Of a stretch of DNA of 40,531 bases, positions 33,525 through 40,531 are shown piece by piece (positions within the stretch are counted from its first letter, which is position 1; the number at the start of each line of letters is the position of its first letter). The stretch is from Candidatus Poribacteria bacterium (lineage in GTDB: Bacteria > Poribacteria > WGA-4E > JAJDTR01). The position numbers were made by a program, and so were the translations under genes. The stretch is from positions 1-40,531 of the forward strand of contig JAJDTR010000163.1 of the NCBI GenBank assembly GCA_022827055.1, given 5' to 3'. The notes beneath the pieces were generated by a model. That model saw nothing but the letters and a program-made list of their open reading frames with translations. It was not told where the DNA came from and did not search any database.

Positions 33525-33571
33525 CTAAGTTAATTTCATTTTCCACACTTAACTCTGAAGAACCTAAAAGT
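33525..33571 (+). repeat. Short repeat family E, copy 3
   Basis: CTAAGTTAATTTCATTTTCC, then ACACTTAACTCTGAAGAACC; matches 27274-27320. Confidence 0.65.
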
Positions 33572-33752
33572 TTAATAAAAAGTTGGTGATATGCTATTTT
33601 TATACTTTGATTCAGTATATCACCTGTCTTGAGCCCATTGCCTGAATCGGGCACGATGGGTTCTAACTGGGGAGAAGCTCAGGTGACTGGGCTTCTCTAC
33701 CACCCGCACTTTCCCCCGTTTTGGGACAGACTCCCATCAGTGAGCTTTGCAT

Positions 33753-34187
33753 CTAGACTGCTAGGTTTTGGGATATAGTTTGCCGCCAAGGTGGCGCACG
33801 AAACCTGAGCAGTTGTTCCATGGTCCACAGATAGTCGGTGATGCCAGCGGCCATTGCTGGGGTGCGCTGTTGCCGGTCATAAATACCTCGCCACAAGGCA
33901 AATATTGTATCAGTGCCTCCCATCTCCTGTCCGTGCCGGAAGGCTTGTTGCACAACGCGCAGCATATCGGCAATATCATCACGATAATGACTCTCCGGAT
34001 CCTTGGTGAACCACTTAGGGGCTAAGCCATCAGATGAAAATCCATAAACAGGTTGACCATCAATCTCCACGGTCAAACGGACAAATAGGCAGGGCAGCGC
34101 GGTCATCACGGCAATTCCGTAGCGAAACGGCATCCGCGTTTTCATATTAAGAATGTACAGATCAAGATCCAGAAGTGAAATAGTCAT
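33753..34187 (-). CDS. Truncated hypothetical protein (start of an enolase-superfamily-like protein)
   Basis: A 144-residue product: [20 protein letters not shown], then [25 protein letters not shown] and [19 protein letters not shown]. These resemble the N-terminal part of a roughly 450-residue enolase-like protein (the M-P-F-R-Y-G-I-A opening is known from environmental genomes, by memory). The remaining two thirds are absent and the frame ends at SQNLAV, beside repeat-filled DNA, so it is probably a truncated gene. Its ATG overlaps the stop of the MetE-like gene as ATGA, showing translational coupling. Function unknown. Confidence 0.7.
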   Translation of the reverse strand: MTISLLDLDLYILNMKTRMPFRYGIAVMTALPCLFVRLTVEIDGQPVYGFSSDGLAPKWFTKDPESHYRDDIADMLRVVQQAFRHGQEMGGTDTIFALWRGIYDRQQRTPAMAAGITDYLWTMEQLLRFRAPPWRQTISQNLAV

Positions 34188-35185
34188 ATGCGCCCCAAAA
34201 ATTGATCTCGGCCTCGAACTAAGCTCTCCATTTTTTTGTCGGCAACGCTACGCGGTAACATCCAGAAGCCGCAGTCTGGGTGAACCCAACGCACCCGCTC
34301 TGCACCAAGCACCTTGACGGCCTTTTCAATGCTCTTAGCCACTTCGTCAACGGTCTCGACTTCATTATCCTTGATGTCTATAACGCCGACTCCCAGGGCA
34401 ATGTCCTGGCGTAAGTCGCAGAAAAACTCCAACTCGTCTAAGCCTCGACGGGCAAACTCAAGAATCAGGTGATCGACGTCGAGATTATTGAGAAATGGCA
34501 GCAGATTACGCCAGAAGCCTTGCTGAATGGTTTGTCCACCGTAGTTGCCAAAGCATAAATGCAATCCCTTTTGGCCCTGGACGGCATTGAGGACATGATT
34601 GATAGGCTTATAGGCCCAGCTCGCATCTTCGGGATGCCCAGTTAAATTGGCTTCGTCAATCTGTATCACCGTAGCGTCAATTTCGGCTACTTGCCGGCGC
34701 AGCACCTCAGCGATCTCGTTTGCTAGGGTTGGCAGGTCGTGGTAATGCTGGTCGAGCAGAGTCTTGGCCAGCATATACGGTGAGGTCAGCGTAAACTTGA
34801 GGGGATGGCCGGTTAACGATTTAACGAGTTGCCACGCTGCCGGCAAATTGAGCAACCCTTCCCCAATCCTGTCTCGTACCACGCCGGCCGGTTGCGCTCG
34901 AAAAGCCATGCCGGACTGAGTTCGAAACGTACTCAATTCCTCTCGGCTCAAATGTGTGCTGATGCCGGCCATGGGACCGATGAAATAGTCAATCATACCA
35001 TTGGTTTCGGGGTGCATAATATTAAAGCGCGATAGTTCGCCATCGGCCAGTAGATCAAGACCGGCTAATTCCTGCGTCTTGAGCACCACCAGAATAGCGT
35101 CATGAAGATTAGGCGTTGACGGCATGGCCGCCAGCCATGCCGGTATAGGATAGCTGCCAACCACGGTGGTCTTTATAAGGTCCAT
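34184..35185 (-). CDS. Cobalamin-independent methionine synthase-like (MetE C-terminal domain) protein
   Basis: A 333-residue stand-alone catalytic domain of the MetE type. Candidate zinc ligands are H209-L-C211 (LHLCFG), E243 (LEFAR) and C305 (HPDCGFW). [10 protein letters not shown] opens the barrel, and [10 protein letters not shown] holds the usual D-G-E. Short stand-alone MetE-like proteins of this kind often use methyl donors other than methyltetrahydrofolate, so the substrate is open. AAGGAG lies five bases before the ATG. It follows the uronate-dehydrogenase-like gene by 39 bp and overlaps the next gene by ATGA. Soluble. Confidence 0.85.
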   Translation of the reverse strand: MDLIKTTVVGSYPIPAWLAAMPSTPNLHDAILVVLKTQELAGLDLLADGELSRFNIMHPETNGMIDYFIGPMAGISTHLSREELSTFRTQSGMAFRAQPAGVVRDRIGEGLLNLPAAWQLVKSLTGHPLKFTLTSPYMLAKTLLDQHYHDLPTLANEIAEVLRRQVAEIDATVIQIDEANLTGHPEDASWAYKPINHVLNAVQGQKGLHLCFGNYGGQTIQQGFWRNLLPFLNNLDVDHLILEFARRGLDELEFFCDLRQDIALGVGVIDIKDNEVETVDEVAKSIEKAVKVLGAERVRWVHPDCGFWMLPRSVADKKMESLVRGRDQFLGRI

Positions 35186-35224
35186 AGCAACTCCTTTTCC
35201 CCAACGAGCCGATGATGCCTGGCG

Positions 35225-35917
35225 TCAAATCTCGGGCTCCGCCTCCGACTTATCCTGCGGGTGATAGTTGATAACGCGCCGTCCGTGTTCTAAATCGTAA
35301 AGCGGCCAGGTACTGTCTGAAACCCCAAACACAACCTCGAACTTCACGCCGGGATGCGTGAGAGCATGCTCGAACACACGAGCCGCGTCACCGTGACTGA
35401 GTTGATGCGGGTGTGTGGGAAGGTCACGGTCGTGCTTGAAATTGCCAATCCGAACCGCCACAAATTCCATGTCGAATCGCGCGGAGTACATATACCCCAG
35501 ACTTTCCCCAAACACCTTGCTGATCGAATAGTAGGTCTCCGGTCGCGGCGTCATATCAACCGTCCGCATGACGTCTTTGGGATAGGGCGCAAGCAGCCCA
35601 GCCCGACTGGCGAAAGCGATTCGTCGCACGCCGTTTTGCCGCGCCGCTTCAAAGACATTGTATGTGCCGATGAAATTGTTCGGGAGTATCTCTTCCCAGG
35701 GCGCCCCGCTCGACGGATTGCCCGCGAGGTGAATCACTGCCTCCATGTCCTGCGTGGCTATAAGGACGCCATCGAAGTCAGTGATATCCCCAACGACTGC
35801 GTCTTCGAGTTCGGGCGTCGGGACGCGGTCAAAACCCCGCAGAGAATACCTGTCTTTCAAACCTTTTACAACGGCCGAGCCCACCCGACCGGCGGAGCCG
35901 GTGACGAGAATTTTCAT
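35225..35917 (-). CDS. Extended SDR, uronate-dehydrogenase-like
   Basis: A 230-residue NAD-dependent epimerase/dehydratase-family protein. The nucleotide motif is GSAGRVGS (residues 7-14), VIHLAGNP is the second strand, SRAGLLAPYP precedes the active site, and Y-Y-S-I-S-K is the catalytic Tyr-x-x-x-Lys. These and the short length fit bacterial uronate dehydrogenases. AGGAG lies seven bases before ATG-AAA-ATT (MKILVTG). It sits 14 bp after the metallophosphoesterase stop and 39 bp before the MetE-like gene, all in one direction. It would oxidise a hexuronic acid or similar sugar acid in the cytosol. Family strong; the specific substrate is inferred. Confidence 0.85.
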   Translation of the reverse strand: MKILVTGSAGRVGSAVVKGLKDRYSLRGFDRVPTPELEDAVVGDITDFDGVLIATQDMEAVIHLAGNPSSGAPWEEILPNNFIGTYNVFEAARQNGVRRIAFASRAGLLAPYPKDVMRTVDMTPRPETYYSISKVFGESLGYMYSARFDMEFVAVRIGNFKHDRDLPTHPHQLSHGDAARVFEHALTHPGVKFEVVFGVSDSTWPLYDLEHGRRVINYHPQDKSEAEPEI

Positions 35918-35931
35918 TCGCTGCTCCTTTT

Positions 35932-36825
35932 CTAGCACCAAATTTCTCTGAGTCTTGGCAAGAAGATTTCCGTATCCCGATCATGAATCTCGCCCTGCCA
36001 AGCGTTGTTCGTTTCTACGCTGGAACGGTCGTACGATTCCTGGATAAGCTCTGGCAGATCCAGTTGGTGGAACCGCGTGACAAAATATCCGTCGTCCTGG
36101 AGTCGAATCTCCCGAAATCCCATCGGGAAACCGATTAGGCATGCCGTGTCAACGACCAGGAAATCACGGTACATCCGGATACGGTTCGTGTGCTTATGCC
36201 CCGTGAACAATGCGACAATGGCGGGACTCTCCTTCACGGTTTCCAGCAGACGGTCTGCGCCGCTGAGGACGCCGCTCTGGTCTTCGTAGCCTCGCAGCAC
36301 CCATGTATGGAGTACCAGCAATATGGCGCATCGATCGGCATAGGCTTGTTCCGCTGCTTCACGGAGTCCGTTGTCAAGCGCGTCGGTCCAAACGCCGTTG
36401 CCTTCCTCGATAGGGTCGCACTGATGGTAGATGTTTGCGAGCGCGAGTCGAAGACGAGGCCCCGCATCAACGACATCGATTGTTTCCGGGATGGAGAATC
36501 TTGCCGCGAACGGTTCAAAAGATCCGCTTTGTGCATCAGAGTCGTGATTGCCCGGAACGTAATATGTTGGCGCCTCGAACCCGGAAAATACCTCTGCGAC
36601 CTCCTCAATCGATTGCAGATAGGTTGTCCACGGCAGCTCAAAGGAACTGCCGCCGCAGAGAAAGTCCCCGCCGTGAACGATGAAGTCGGGTTTGAGTGGA
36701 TTGACCGCCGGCACGATTGCATCCAGAACGGTTCTACTTTGCGTCAGCATCTTCGGCGCCCCGTAGTCTTTCGGCGCACCGGGGTAGTGATGACTGTCTG
36801 TCAAAAAAACAAAACGAACGGACAT
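35932..36825 (-). CDS. Calcineurin-like metallophosphoesterase
   Basis: A 297-residue metallophosphoesterase. The five motifs are in order: D10-S-H12 (LTDSHHY), G-G-D54 (HGGDFL), G-N93-H94-D95 (VPGNHDS), a His near 173 (LVLHTW) and G-H-K-H near 212 (FTGHKHTN), giving the two-metal site. No signal peptide is seen. GGAG lies just before the ATG. It starts about 13 bases after an intrinsic terminator that follows a PhyH remnant. It leads the minus-strand row with the uronate-dehydrogenase-like and MetE-like genes. It probably cleaves a phosphoester of a nucleotide or sugar; the substrate cannot be told from sequence. Confidence 0.92.
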   Translation of the reverse strand: MSVRFVFLTDSHHYPGAPKDYGAPKMLTQSRTVLDAIVPAVNPLKPDFIVHGGDFLCGGSSFELPWTTYLQSIEEVAEVFSGFEAPTYYVPGNHDSDAQSGSFEPFAARFSIPETIDVVDAGPRLRLALANIYHQCDPIEEGNGVWTDALDNGLREAAEQAYADRCAILLVLHTWVLRGYEDQSGVLSGADRLLETVKESPAIVALFTGHKHTNRIRMYRDFLVVDTACLIGFPMGFREIRLQDDGYFVTRFHQLDLPELIQESYDRSSVETNNAWQGEIHDRDTEIFLPRLREIWC

Positions 36826-36837
36826 AGCTGCTCCAAA

Positions 36838-36885
36838 TAAAAACGCCCTTTGAAAAGCGGATCGGTTCTCTTTTCAAAGGGCGTT
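36838..36885 (-). terminator. Intrinsic transcription terminator
   Basis: On the minus strand AACGCCCTTTGAAAAG pairs perfectly with CTTTTCAAAGGGCGTT (16 bp, 12-base loop), and TTTATTT follows. It lies five bases after the stop of the PhyH remnant at 36890-37102. Confidence 0.85.
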
Positions 36886-36889
36886 GGTG

Positions 36890-37102
36890 TTAGATATGTG
36901 GCCCGCGTTCGCGGATAATTCTGAGCGCCAGATACGGAACGATCTGGAAAATCATCTCAGGCTCGATCTTACAGTGGCCCGGCAGATCAAATCCGGCGAC
37001 GGCGCTACGTGCATGCCAAAAGGAACATACTTGTAGAAGAGCGTGCGACGCTCCCCGCCCACGGAATTGTACCATGTTTGAGCTTCTCAGCGAACAAAAT
37101 GT
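36890..37102 (-). pseudogene. PhyH-family remnant with frameshifts, ending at a terminator
   Basis: Minus-strand protein pieces appear in three frames. ILFAEKLKHGTIPWAG holds the distal iron His of the H-x-G PhyH subgroup (compare EGITHSGQPW at 24376-25281). RRTLFYKYVPFGMHVA is the strand after it. Then comes a tail AVAGFDLPGHCKIEPEMIF, then RIIRERGPHI and a TAA. The first two are separated by a one-base shift and a short deletion. The rest of the gene is missing. A perfect terminator follows the stop by a few bases, so this was once the true end of a transcription unit. Confidence 0.7.
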
Positions 37103-37125
37103 CAACAGAATTCATCCAGATGATC

Positions 37126-39135
37126 CTAACCCTCATTCAACTTCCAGCCCGGCAACGAAATATCAAACCTGCGCTCTGGCGCATAAATCCGTTCGCCGGG
37201 AGGATAGGGACGATCCTGCGTTACGATATAAACGGCCCCCTCGTGAACATAGACAATTTCATCTCGAACGTCGCCCACCACATCCTCGGTCAACCCATAT
37301 GCCCACTCGAATGGCAGCCCTTCACATACCGGGCGCACCACCTTTCTGCCCTTCGCGTCATAGAAACCGAACGCCTCCCTGGAAGAATAGAGGAACAGCA
37401 GCTCTTCGCCGTCGCCAGTCCAGTTCACTGGCGGGCCCCCCTGGCTGATTGTGTCGGGCTCGAACCGCGTCAGCGGATCTCCCTGGCCACTCACCAGATT
37501 CAAGATCCCGTAGTTTTCCCAGCGATTCCCCATCCACATTTCCAAACCCGGCAGATCCGGCCGGAAATTCCCCGCATAGATGCCCTGCACATGACCAAAC
37601 CGGTGATGCCTCAACAGCGCCCCGGTGCGCGCATCCACTAAGAAAAATCCCGGATCGCTGCCGGCAATCCCAATCTCGGGACCATTGCTTTCATCGCCGT
37701 CCAATTCCCCAAACGCGGCGTGATCGATATGCCCGGCCCCCCCTGAATCTTCGATGTATTCCGCGCCTTCCATCAGCCACAGGAGGTTCCCGTCCCCATC
37801 GTAAAGCTGATACCCCGGCAGGATCTCATCGCGGCCATCCCCGTCCACGTCATAGAACCACATGTACATCCCATACCACGACTCATGCGCATCCTGACGC
37901 CACCGCAGATTCAAGGCCTCATCGTAGGCCCAGATGGAGTACCCGGTTCCCTCGCCGTCGCCATCCCTCAGGATCAGATCCTGCGCCTTCTCTGTCTTGC
38001 GAATTCGGCACGGCCACAAGGCCCCTAGCTTGTGCAAACACGACCTCACGCTCTTTCCCCGATACCCGCGATACGGCCCTGTCTTTGGCAGTTCTGTCTC
38101 GGCCGTTACCTCCCCTGTCCGTCCGCTGACCATCCGCAGCAGATCCCCTTCGACCCCAATGAAGTCCTCCACACCGTCCCCATCCAGATCGTGTACTACC
38201 TTGTGTTTTTTATCTAAACCCGCCGCCGCGGCATACACCTGATCCCACTGCTTTTCTCCCTCCACATCCAGGCACACCACCCGAAGGCCCGATTCCGTCT
38301 CCTGCTGCAGCACGATCTCCTTCTTCCCGGCCCCACGGAAATCTCCCAACCGCACCTCGCAGGGCCAGTATTCGCTTACGTCGATCCGCTTCCACAGCAC
38401 CGGCTTCGGGTATTTTTCCGCTGCCTCCGCTACCTCCCGGTCATAGGCACTCTGACGGCTTGCGTATGCCGCCCGGGCGGGCTCCGACGCGGTAACCCGT
38501 ACCCCATACGTCCGGCTGCGCGTGTTGGTCCGGATGCCAACCTTGCCCGTCTGAAACTTCTCGTCATAGGCGACAAATATTTGCTTTCCATCCACGTAGC
38601 ACGCCAACCGCTCTCCTTCGCACACCGCCCTCAGGTGGTAATACCGACTTCGGTCCACCCCATTCCGGTAATCGGCGAGCATGGTCCATGCCTCATCCTC
38701 ACGGCGATACAGCACAAAGCGCTCATATCCCTCTATGGCGAAGATATAATACCGCCGCAGATCCTGATATCGCACCATCAGGCCTGAGAGGCCCACAATG
38801 GCGTGTGGTTCGTCATTGTTCGGCTGGGTAAACGCGTTCAGTTGCCGAACAAAGGCCTCCACTGTGTAATCCGCCCACAGCGGCTCCCCTGTTGTAAGGC
38901 AGCGGCCGGTTTTGTTGTGATGTTCCAGCACCGGCACCTCCCCATCCCGAACCACCCGATAGGAACTTGGCCGTTTCCCCTGCTTGGGGCCCCATTCCAA
39001 GGCATTGTTCCAGCCCTTGAAAACCTTCTCCTCCACGCGTTTATCCGGCTCGCGATAGTCCAGAATTTTGCCTGCCGCGCATTCTGACAGATCGATCTCT
39101 GCCAGCACCACATTTGACTTGCTGTCTTGGGCCAC
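37126..39135 (-). CDS. Carbohydrate-active FG-GAP propeller protein (rhamnogalacturonan-lyase-like)
   Basis: A protein of about 669 residues. The N-terminal part (to about 240) is a jelly-roll of the DUF1080 kind (ADYTVEAFVRQ, YYIFAIEGYERFVLY, RYYHLRAVCEGERLACYVDG). The rest is a propeller with calcium-loop words DLDGDGVEDFIG, DVDGDGRDEILPGYQLYDG and FGELDGDESNGPEIG, and a terminal block VGDVRDEIVYVHEG. This resembles the C-terminal half of PL11 rhamnogalacturonan lyases, though I cannot show a catalytic site. No signal peptide is seen. I start at a GTG (VAQDSK) preceded by AAAGGGGG; a GTG 30 bases earlier lies inside a hairpin. It follows the LamG gene by about 70 bp. Confidence 0.75.
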   Translation of the reverse strand: MAQDSKSNVVLAEIDLSECAAGKILDYREPDKRVEEKVFKGWNNALEWGPKQGKRPSSYRVVRDGEVPVLEHHNKTGRCLTTGEPLWADYTVEAFVRQLNAFTQPNNDEPHAIVGLSGLMVRYQDLRRYYIFAIEGYERFVLYRREDEAWTMLADYRNGVDRSRYYHLRAVCEGERLACYVDGKQIFVAYDEKFQTGKVGIRTNTRSRTYGVRVTASEPARAAYASRQSAYDREVAEAAEKYPKPVLWKRIDVSEYWPCEVRLGDFRGAGKKEIVLQQETESGLRVVCLDVEGEKQWDQVYAAAAGLDKKHKVVHDLDGDGVEDFIGVEGDLLRMVSGRTGEVTAETELPKTGPYRGYRGKSVRSCLHKLGALWPCRIRKTEKAQDLILRDGDGEGTGYSIWAYDEALNLRWRQDAHESWYGMYMWFYDVDGDGRDEILPGYQLYDGDGNLLWLMEGAEYIEDSGGAGHIDHAAFGELDGDESNGPEIGIAGSDPGFFLVDARTGALLRHHRFGHVQGIYAGNFRPDLPGLEMWMGNRWENYGILNLVSGQGDPLTRFEPDTISQGGPPVNWTGDGEELLFLYSSREAFGFYDAKGRKVVRPVCEGLPFEWAYGLTEDVVGDVRDEIVYVHEGAVYIVTQDRPYPPGERIYAPERRFDISLPGWKLNEG

Positions 39136-39155
39136 TTCGCCCCCTTTCTGAATGG

Positions 39156-39198
39156 GGTAGTGCACTACATGTAATGCTATGAAATGTAGTGCACTACC
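39156..39198. promoter_or_regulatory. Hairpin with self-palindromic arms between the LamG and PL11-like genes
   Basis: GGTAGTGCACTACAT (39156-39170) and its complement (39184-39198) form a 15-bp stem with a 13-base loop. Each arm also contains the self-complementary GTAGTGCACTAC. One arm includes a GTG that could start the downstream gene, so pairing would hide it. No T-run follows, so a terminator is unlikely. Confidence 0.5.
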
Positions 39199-39205
39199 GG
39201 ATTCT

Positions 39206-39952
39206 TTATTGGGTTTTGATTAAGCCCCAAGTTTGGGCGAGCTTATATTGGGGATTCACAGCGGTGGCTTGATTGAACCCCTGCGCTATCTCGTCTGCTG
39301 TCCGTACGACATTCGAAATACGGAGATTGTCCAAAACACCCACATAGAACCCTTTAGTCCCATTCTCCGCACCGATGAAAAGGTCACTTTCAATGCCAAG
39401 GTCCCCACTCTGTTCCGTTTCCTTAAGGAACTGACCATCCAGATAATATCTCAGCATCGCACCGTCATAGGTAGCGGCATGGTATTGCCACGTACCAAGA
39501 GGCGCGGGCTCATCTTGCAAAAGAATAGCTTTCACTTCGGGCGGGGTGACAAAATGGGGTCCAAAAGCGTCGTTAATCTGGACAAACTCATATCCCAACC
39601 GCGGACCACCCGCCCTCTTATCGAAGACAAATTGCTCCTCGGCCCCCGCCTCGAGTTTCAGCGTCCATGCCTCAACGGTGATGTTTTGCGTGATATCCAG
39701 CGTCCCGGATTTTGGAACCTGGATCATTGATGCCCCATCGAATTCGTAACCGTTACCGAACTTCCCTGGGACCAGATTGATCTGGCCGTTAATCGTTCCA
39801 TCGTTGCCTGCCCCTGAATGGTCTTGGACAGTATCGCCTTGGATGTCATCACACGGAAAGTACAATACTGTATGGTCATCCTGTGAGAACCCAACAACGG
39901 GAGCAACCCCTAAAAGCAATGCGGCTGCAAGAAGAAAAGCGAATCTCTTCAT
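39206..39952 (-). CDS. Secreted LamG-domain (concanavalin-A-like) protein
   Basis: A 248-residue exported protein with a signal peptide (MKRFAFLLAAALLLGVAPVV, cut near FSQ). The rest is a LamG/concanavalin-A-like jelly-roll: HTVLYFPCDD, GNDGTINGQINLVPGKFGNG, then YEFDGASMIQVP, TVEAWTLKLEAG, GTWQYHAATYDG and FYVGVLDNLRI. The C-terminal NVVRTADEIAQGFN is the usual closing helix. AAAGGAGG eight bases before the ATG of MKRFAF selects this start. It probably binds a sugar or the cell surface. It is followed closely by the rhamnogalacturonan-lyase-like protein, as in a small polysaccharide locus. Confidence 0.88.
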   Translation of the reverse strand: MKRFAFLLAAALLLGVAPVVGFSQDDHTVLYFPCDDIQGDTVQDHSGAGNDGTINGQINLVPGKFGNGYEFDGASMIQVPKSGTLDITQNITVEAWTLKLEAGAEEQFVFDKRAGGPRLGYEFVQINDAFGPHFVTPPEVKAILLQDEPAPLGTWQYHAATYDGAMLRYYLDGQFLKETEQSGDLGIESDLFIGAENGTKGFYVGVLDNLRISNVVRTADEIAQGFNQATAVNPQYKLAQTWGLIKTQ

Positions 39953-40395
39953 CACGAAATCCTCCTTTAATATAACTACGCGATGGTTTTTAATTGTGTA
40001 GAGCATTATGAACTAGGTAACAACGGTAATTATTGACCGTTCCTTTCTACATGAAAATAGATGCAATTTATATGGAAATATAAATGCACAATCCATGAGA
40101 TTCCTTAAGCATAGCTCCCGATGTCCTTGCTCCATATGGATAACAAGTCTCATCTCGAAAGTTTTCGGGACAGCCATCAAGATTATAACGTAAGTTCTCC
40201 TTGCGGAGATATACTCTAACGGAACAGCCAATCAGAGATAATTTCCGCCATATAGACAGAAATTTAGTTTTCCAATTACGCACAAGGTTTTACGCCATAC
40301 AGGTATTGCACATGGCAACCTCGTACCTTGTCAAAGCTCGAAAAGTTTTTATGAGTATAGCGGAGCTAAGTCATTTAGTCAAGTACTTTCCACTG
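39953..40395. other. Intergenic region before the right-edge gene fragment
   Basis: About 440 bp holding the promoter region of the LamG gene. Short open frames on the minus strand lack start signals. I see no repeats of the families described. Confidence 0.45.
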
Positions 40396-40531
40396 ATGGC
40401 AGGCGGAGATGTTCAAGTCGGCCAAGCAATCGGAGAAACCGATGACATCGTCTCGGCACCTGTCGGCGAAGGCTTCACGCCGGATGACCTGGCGGCGTCC
40501 TTCTTCCGGAACATCGGCATCGACCCGCAAA
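40396..40531 (+). pseudogene. 3' fragment of a DUF1501 gene, running off the right edge
   Basis: From an ATG it reads MAGGDVQVGQAIGETDDI, then GFTPDDLAASFFRNIGIDPQ to the window edge. This is the conserved C-terminal block of DUF1501 proteins (M-A-G-G-x-V...G, then P-D-D-L-A-A...LGI-D-P). These are exported proteins of over 400 residues, paired in Planctomycete-like genomes with a DUF1800 or DUF1553 protein. The several hundred residues before it are missing: upstream the frame passes only through 15 unrelated codons to an ATG at 40351. So the gene is N-terminally truncated, unless the frame was rejoined elsewhere. Confidence 0.65.

Larger units (their letters stand above)
33391..33752. other. 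Intergenic region upstream of the GH88 gene
   Basis: About 360 bp with a 28-bp palindrome (33457-33484), a family E repeat (33525-33571) and two small hairpins, GCCCATTGCC with GGGCACGATGGGT (about 33632-33660) and GAGAAGC with GCTTCTC (33672-33697). No gene. Confidence 0.55.

Noticed and set aside
36190..36840. 216-codon plus-strand frame opposite the metallophosphoesterase
   Set aside because: Complement of a gene with all five metallophosphoesterase motifs; no protein-like features.
37449..38129. 226-codon plus-strand frame opposite the propeller gene
   Set aside because: Pro/Arg/Ser/His-rich composition typical of an antisense shadow.

Overview
This window reads like an accessory, repeat-rich stretch of a free-living or sponge-associated bacterium of the Candidatus Poribacteria type (or a close relative). 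That placement is inference. It rests on five or more phytanoyl-CoA dioxygenase (PhyH) genes or remnants, a secreted propeller protein ending in an NFPNPFNPETW-type FlgD-like tail, a dockerin pair on a leucine-rich-repeat protein, BNR, TolB-like, sulfatase, DUF6785, DUF1501 and GH88 proteins, two enolase-superfamily sugar-acid dehydratases, and dense families of short dispersed repeats between genes. No ribosomal, tRNA, phage or CRISPR features were seen.

Layout. At 1-31 a gene start (possibly an IS630-type transposase) runs off the left edge. At 138-3644 (minus) a GH32 beta-fructosidase-like gene is followed by two tandem PhyH paralogues. At 4814-8270 (minus) lie a large DUF6785-type membrane protein and a galactonate-dehydratase-like enzyme. 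At 8806-12931 a secreted FG-GAP propeller protein (minus) diverges from a secreted LRR / glycosidase-like / dockerin protein (plus). At 13073-15415 (minus) are an L-rhamnonate-dehydratase-like enzyme and a PhyH. At 15.5-24.3 kb is a gene graveyard: a PhyH with a chimeric 3' end, a beta-helix tail fragment, an intact sulfatase, a DUF2071 gene between two attC-like repeats, two copies of a cupin gene start, cupin and Gfo/Idh pseudogenes, an intact Gfo/Idh oxidoreductase and a TolB-like pseudogene. At 24.4-26.7 kb are an H-x-G-type PhyH and a BNR sialidase-like protein. At 27.3-33.4 kb (minus) a GH88 hydrolase, an Old-Yellow-Enzyme flavoprotein, an SDR and a double alpha/beta hydrolase follow one another. 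At 33.7-36.8 kb (minus) an operon holds a metallophosphoesterase, a uronate-dehydrogenase-like SDR, a MetE-like protein and a truncated partner. At 37.1-40 kb (minus) are a LamG protein and a rhamnogalacturonan-lyase-like propeller. At the right edge is the tail of a DUF1501 gene.

How the genes fit together. Most enzymes point to scavenging of sulfated and acidic polysaccharides. GH32, GH88, sulfatase, sialidase-like, rhamnogalacturonan-lyase-like, LamG and dockerin proteins would act on the polymer. The SDR/uronate dehydrogenase, Gfo/Idh, rhamnonate- and galactonate-dehydratase-like enzymes would process the released sugars and sugar acids. The PhyH proteins are Fe(II)/2-oxoglutarate oxygenases of unknown substrate.

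The strongest oddities are these. A DUF2071 gene is bracketed by two roughly 105-bp attC-like palindromes, with its stop codon inside the second. A 91-bp gene start is duplicated beside consecutive pseudogenes whose disabling changes look like G:C to A:T transitions. One PhyH has H-x-G in place of the iron-binding H-x-D, the motif known from non-heme iron halogenases. Several families of palindromic dispersed repeats have cut or rewritten gene ends. There is a perfect 28-bp palindrome upstream of the GH88 gene.
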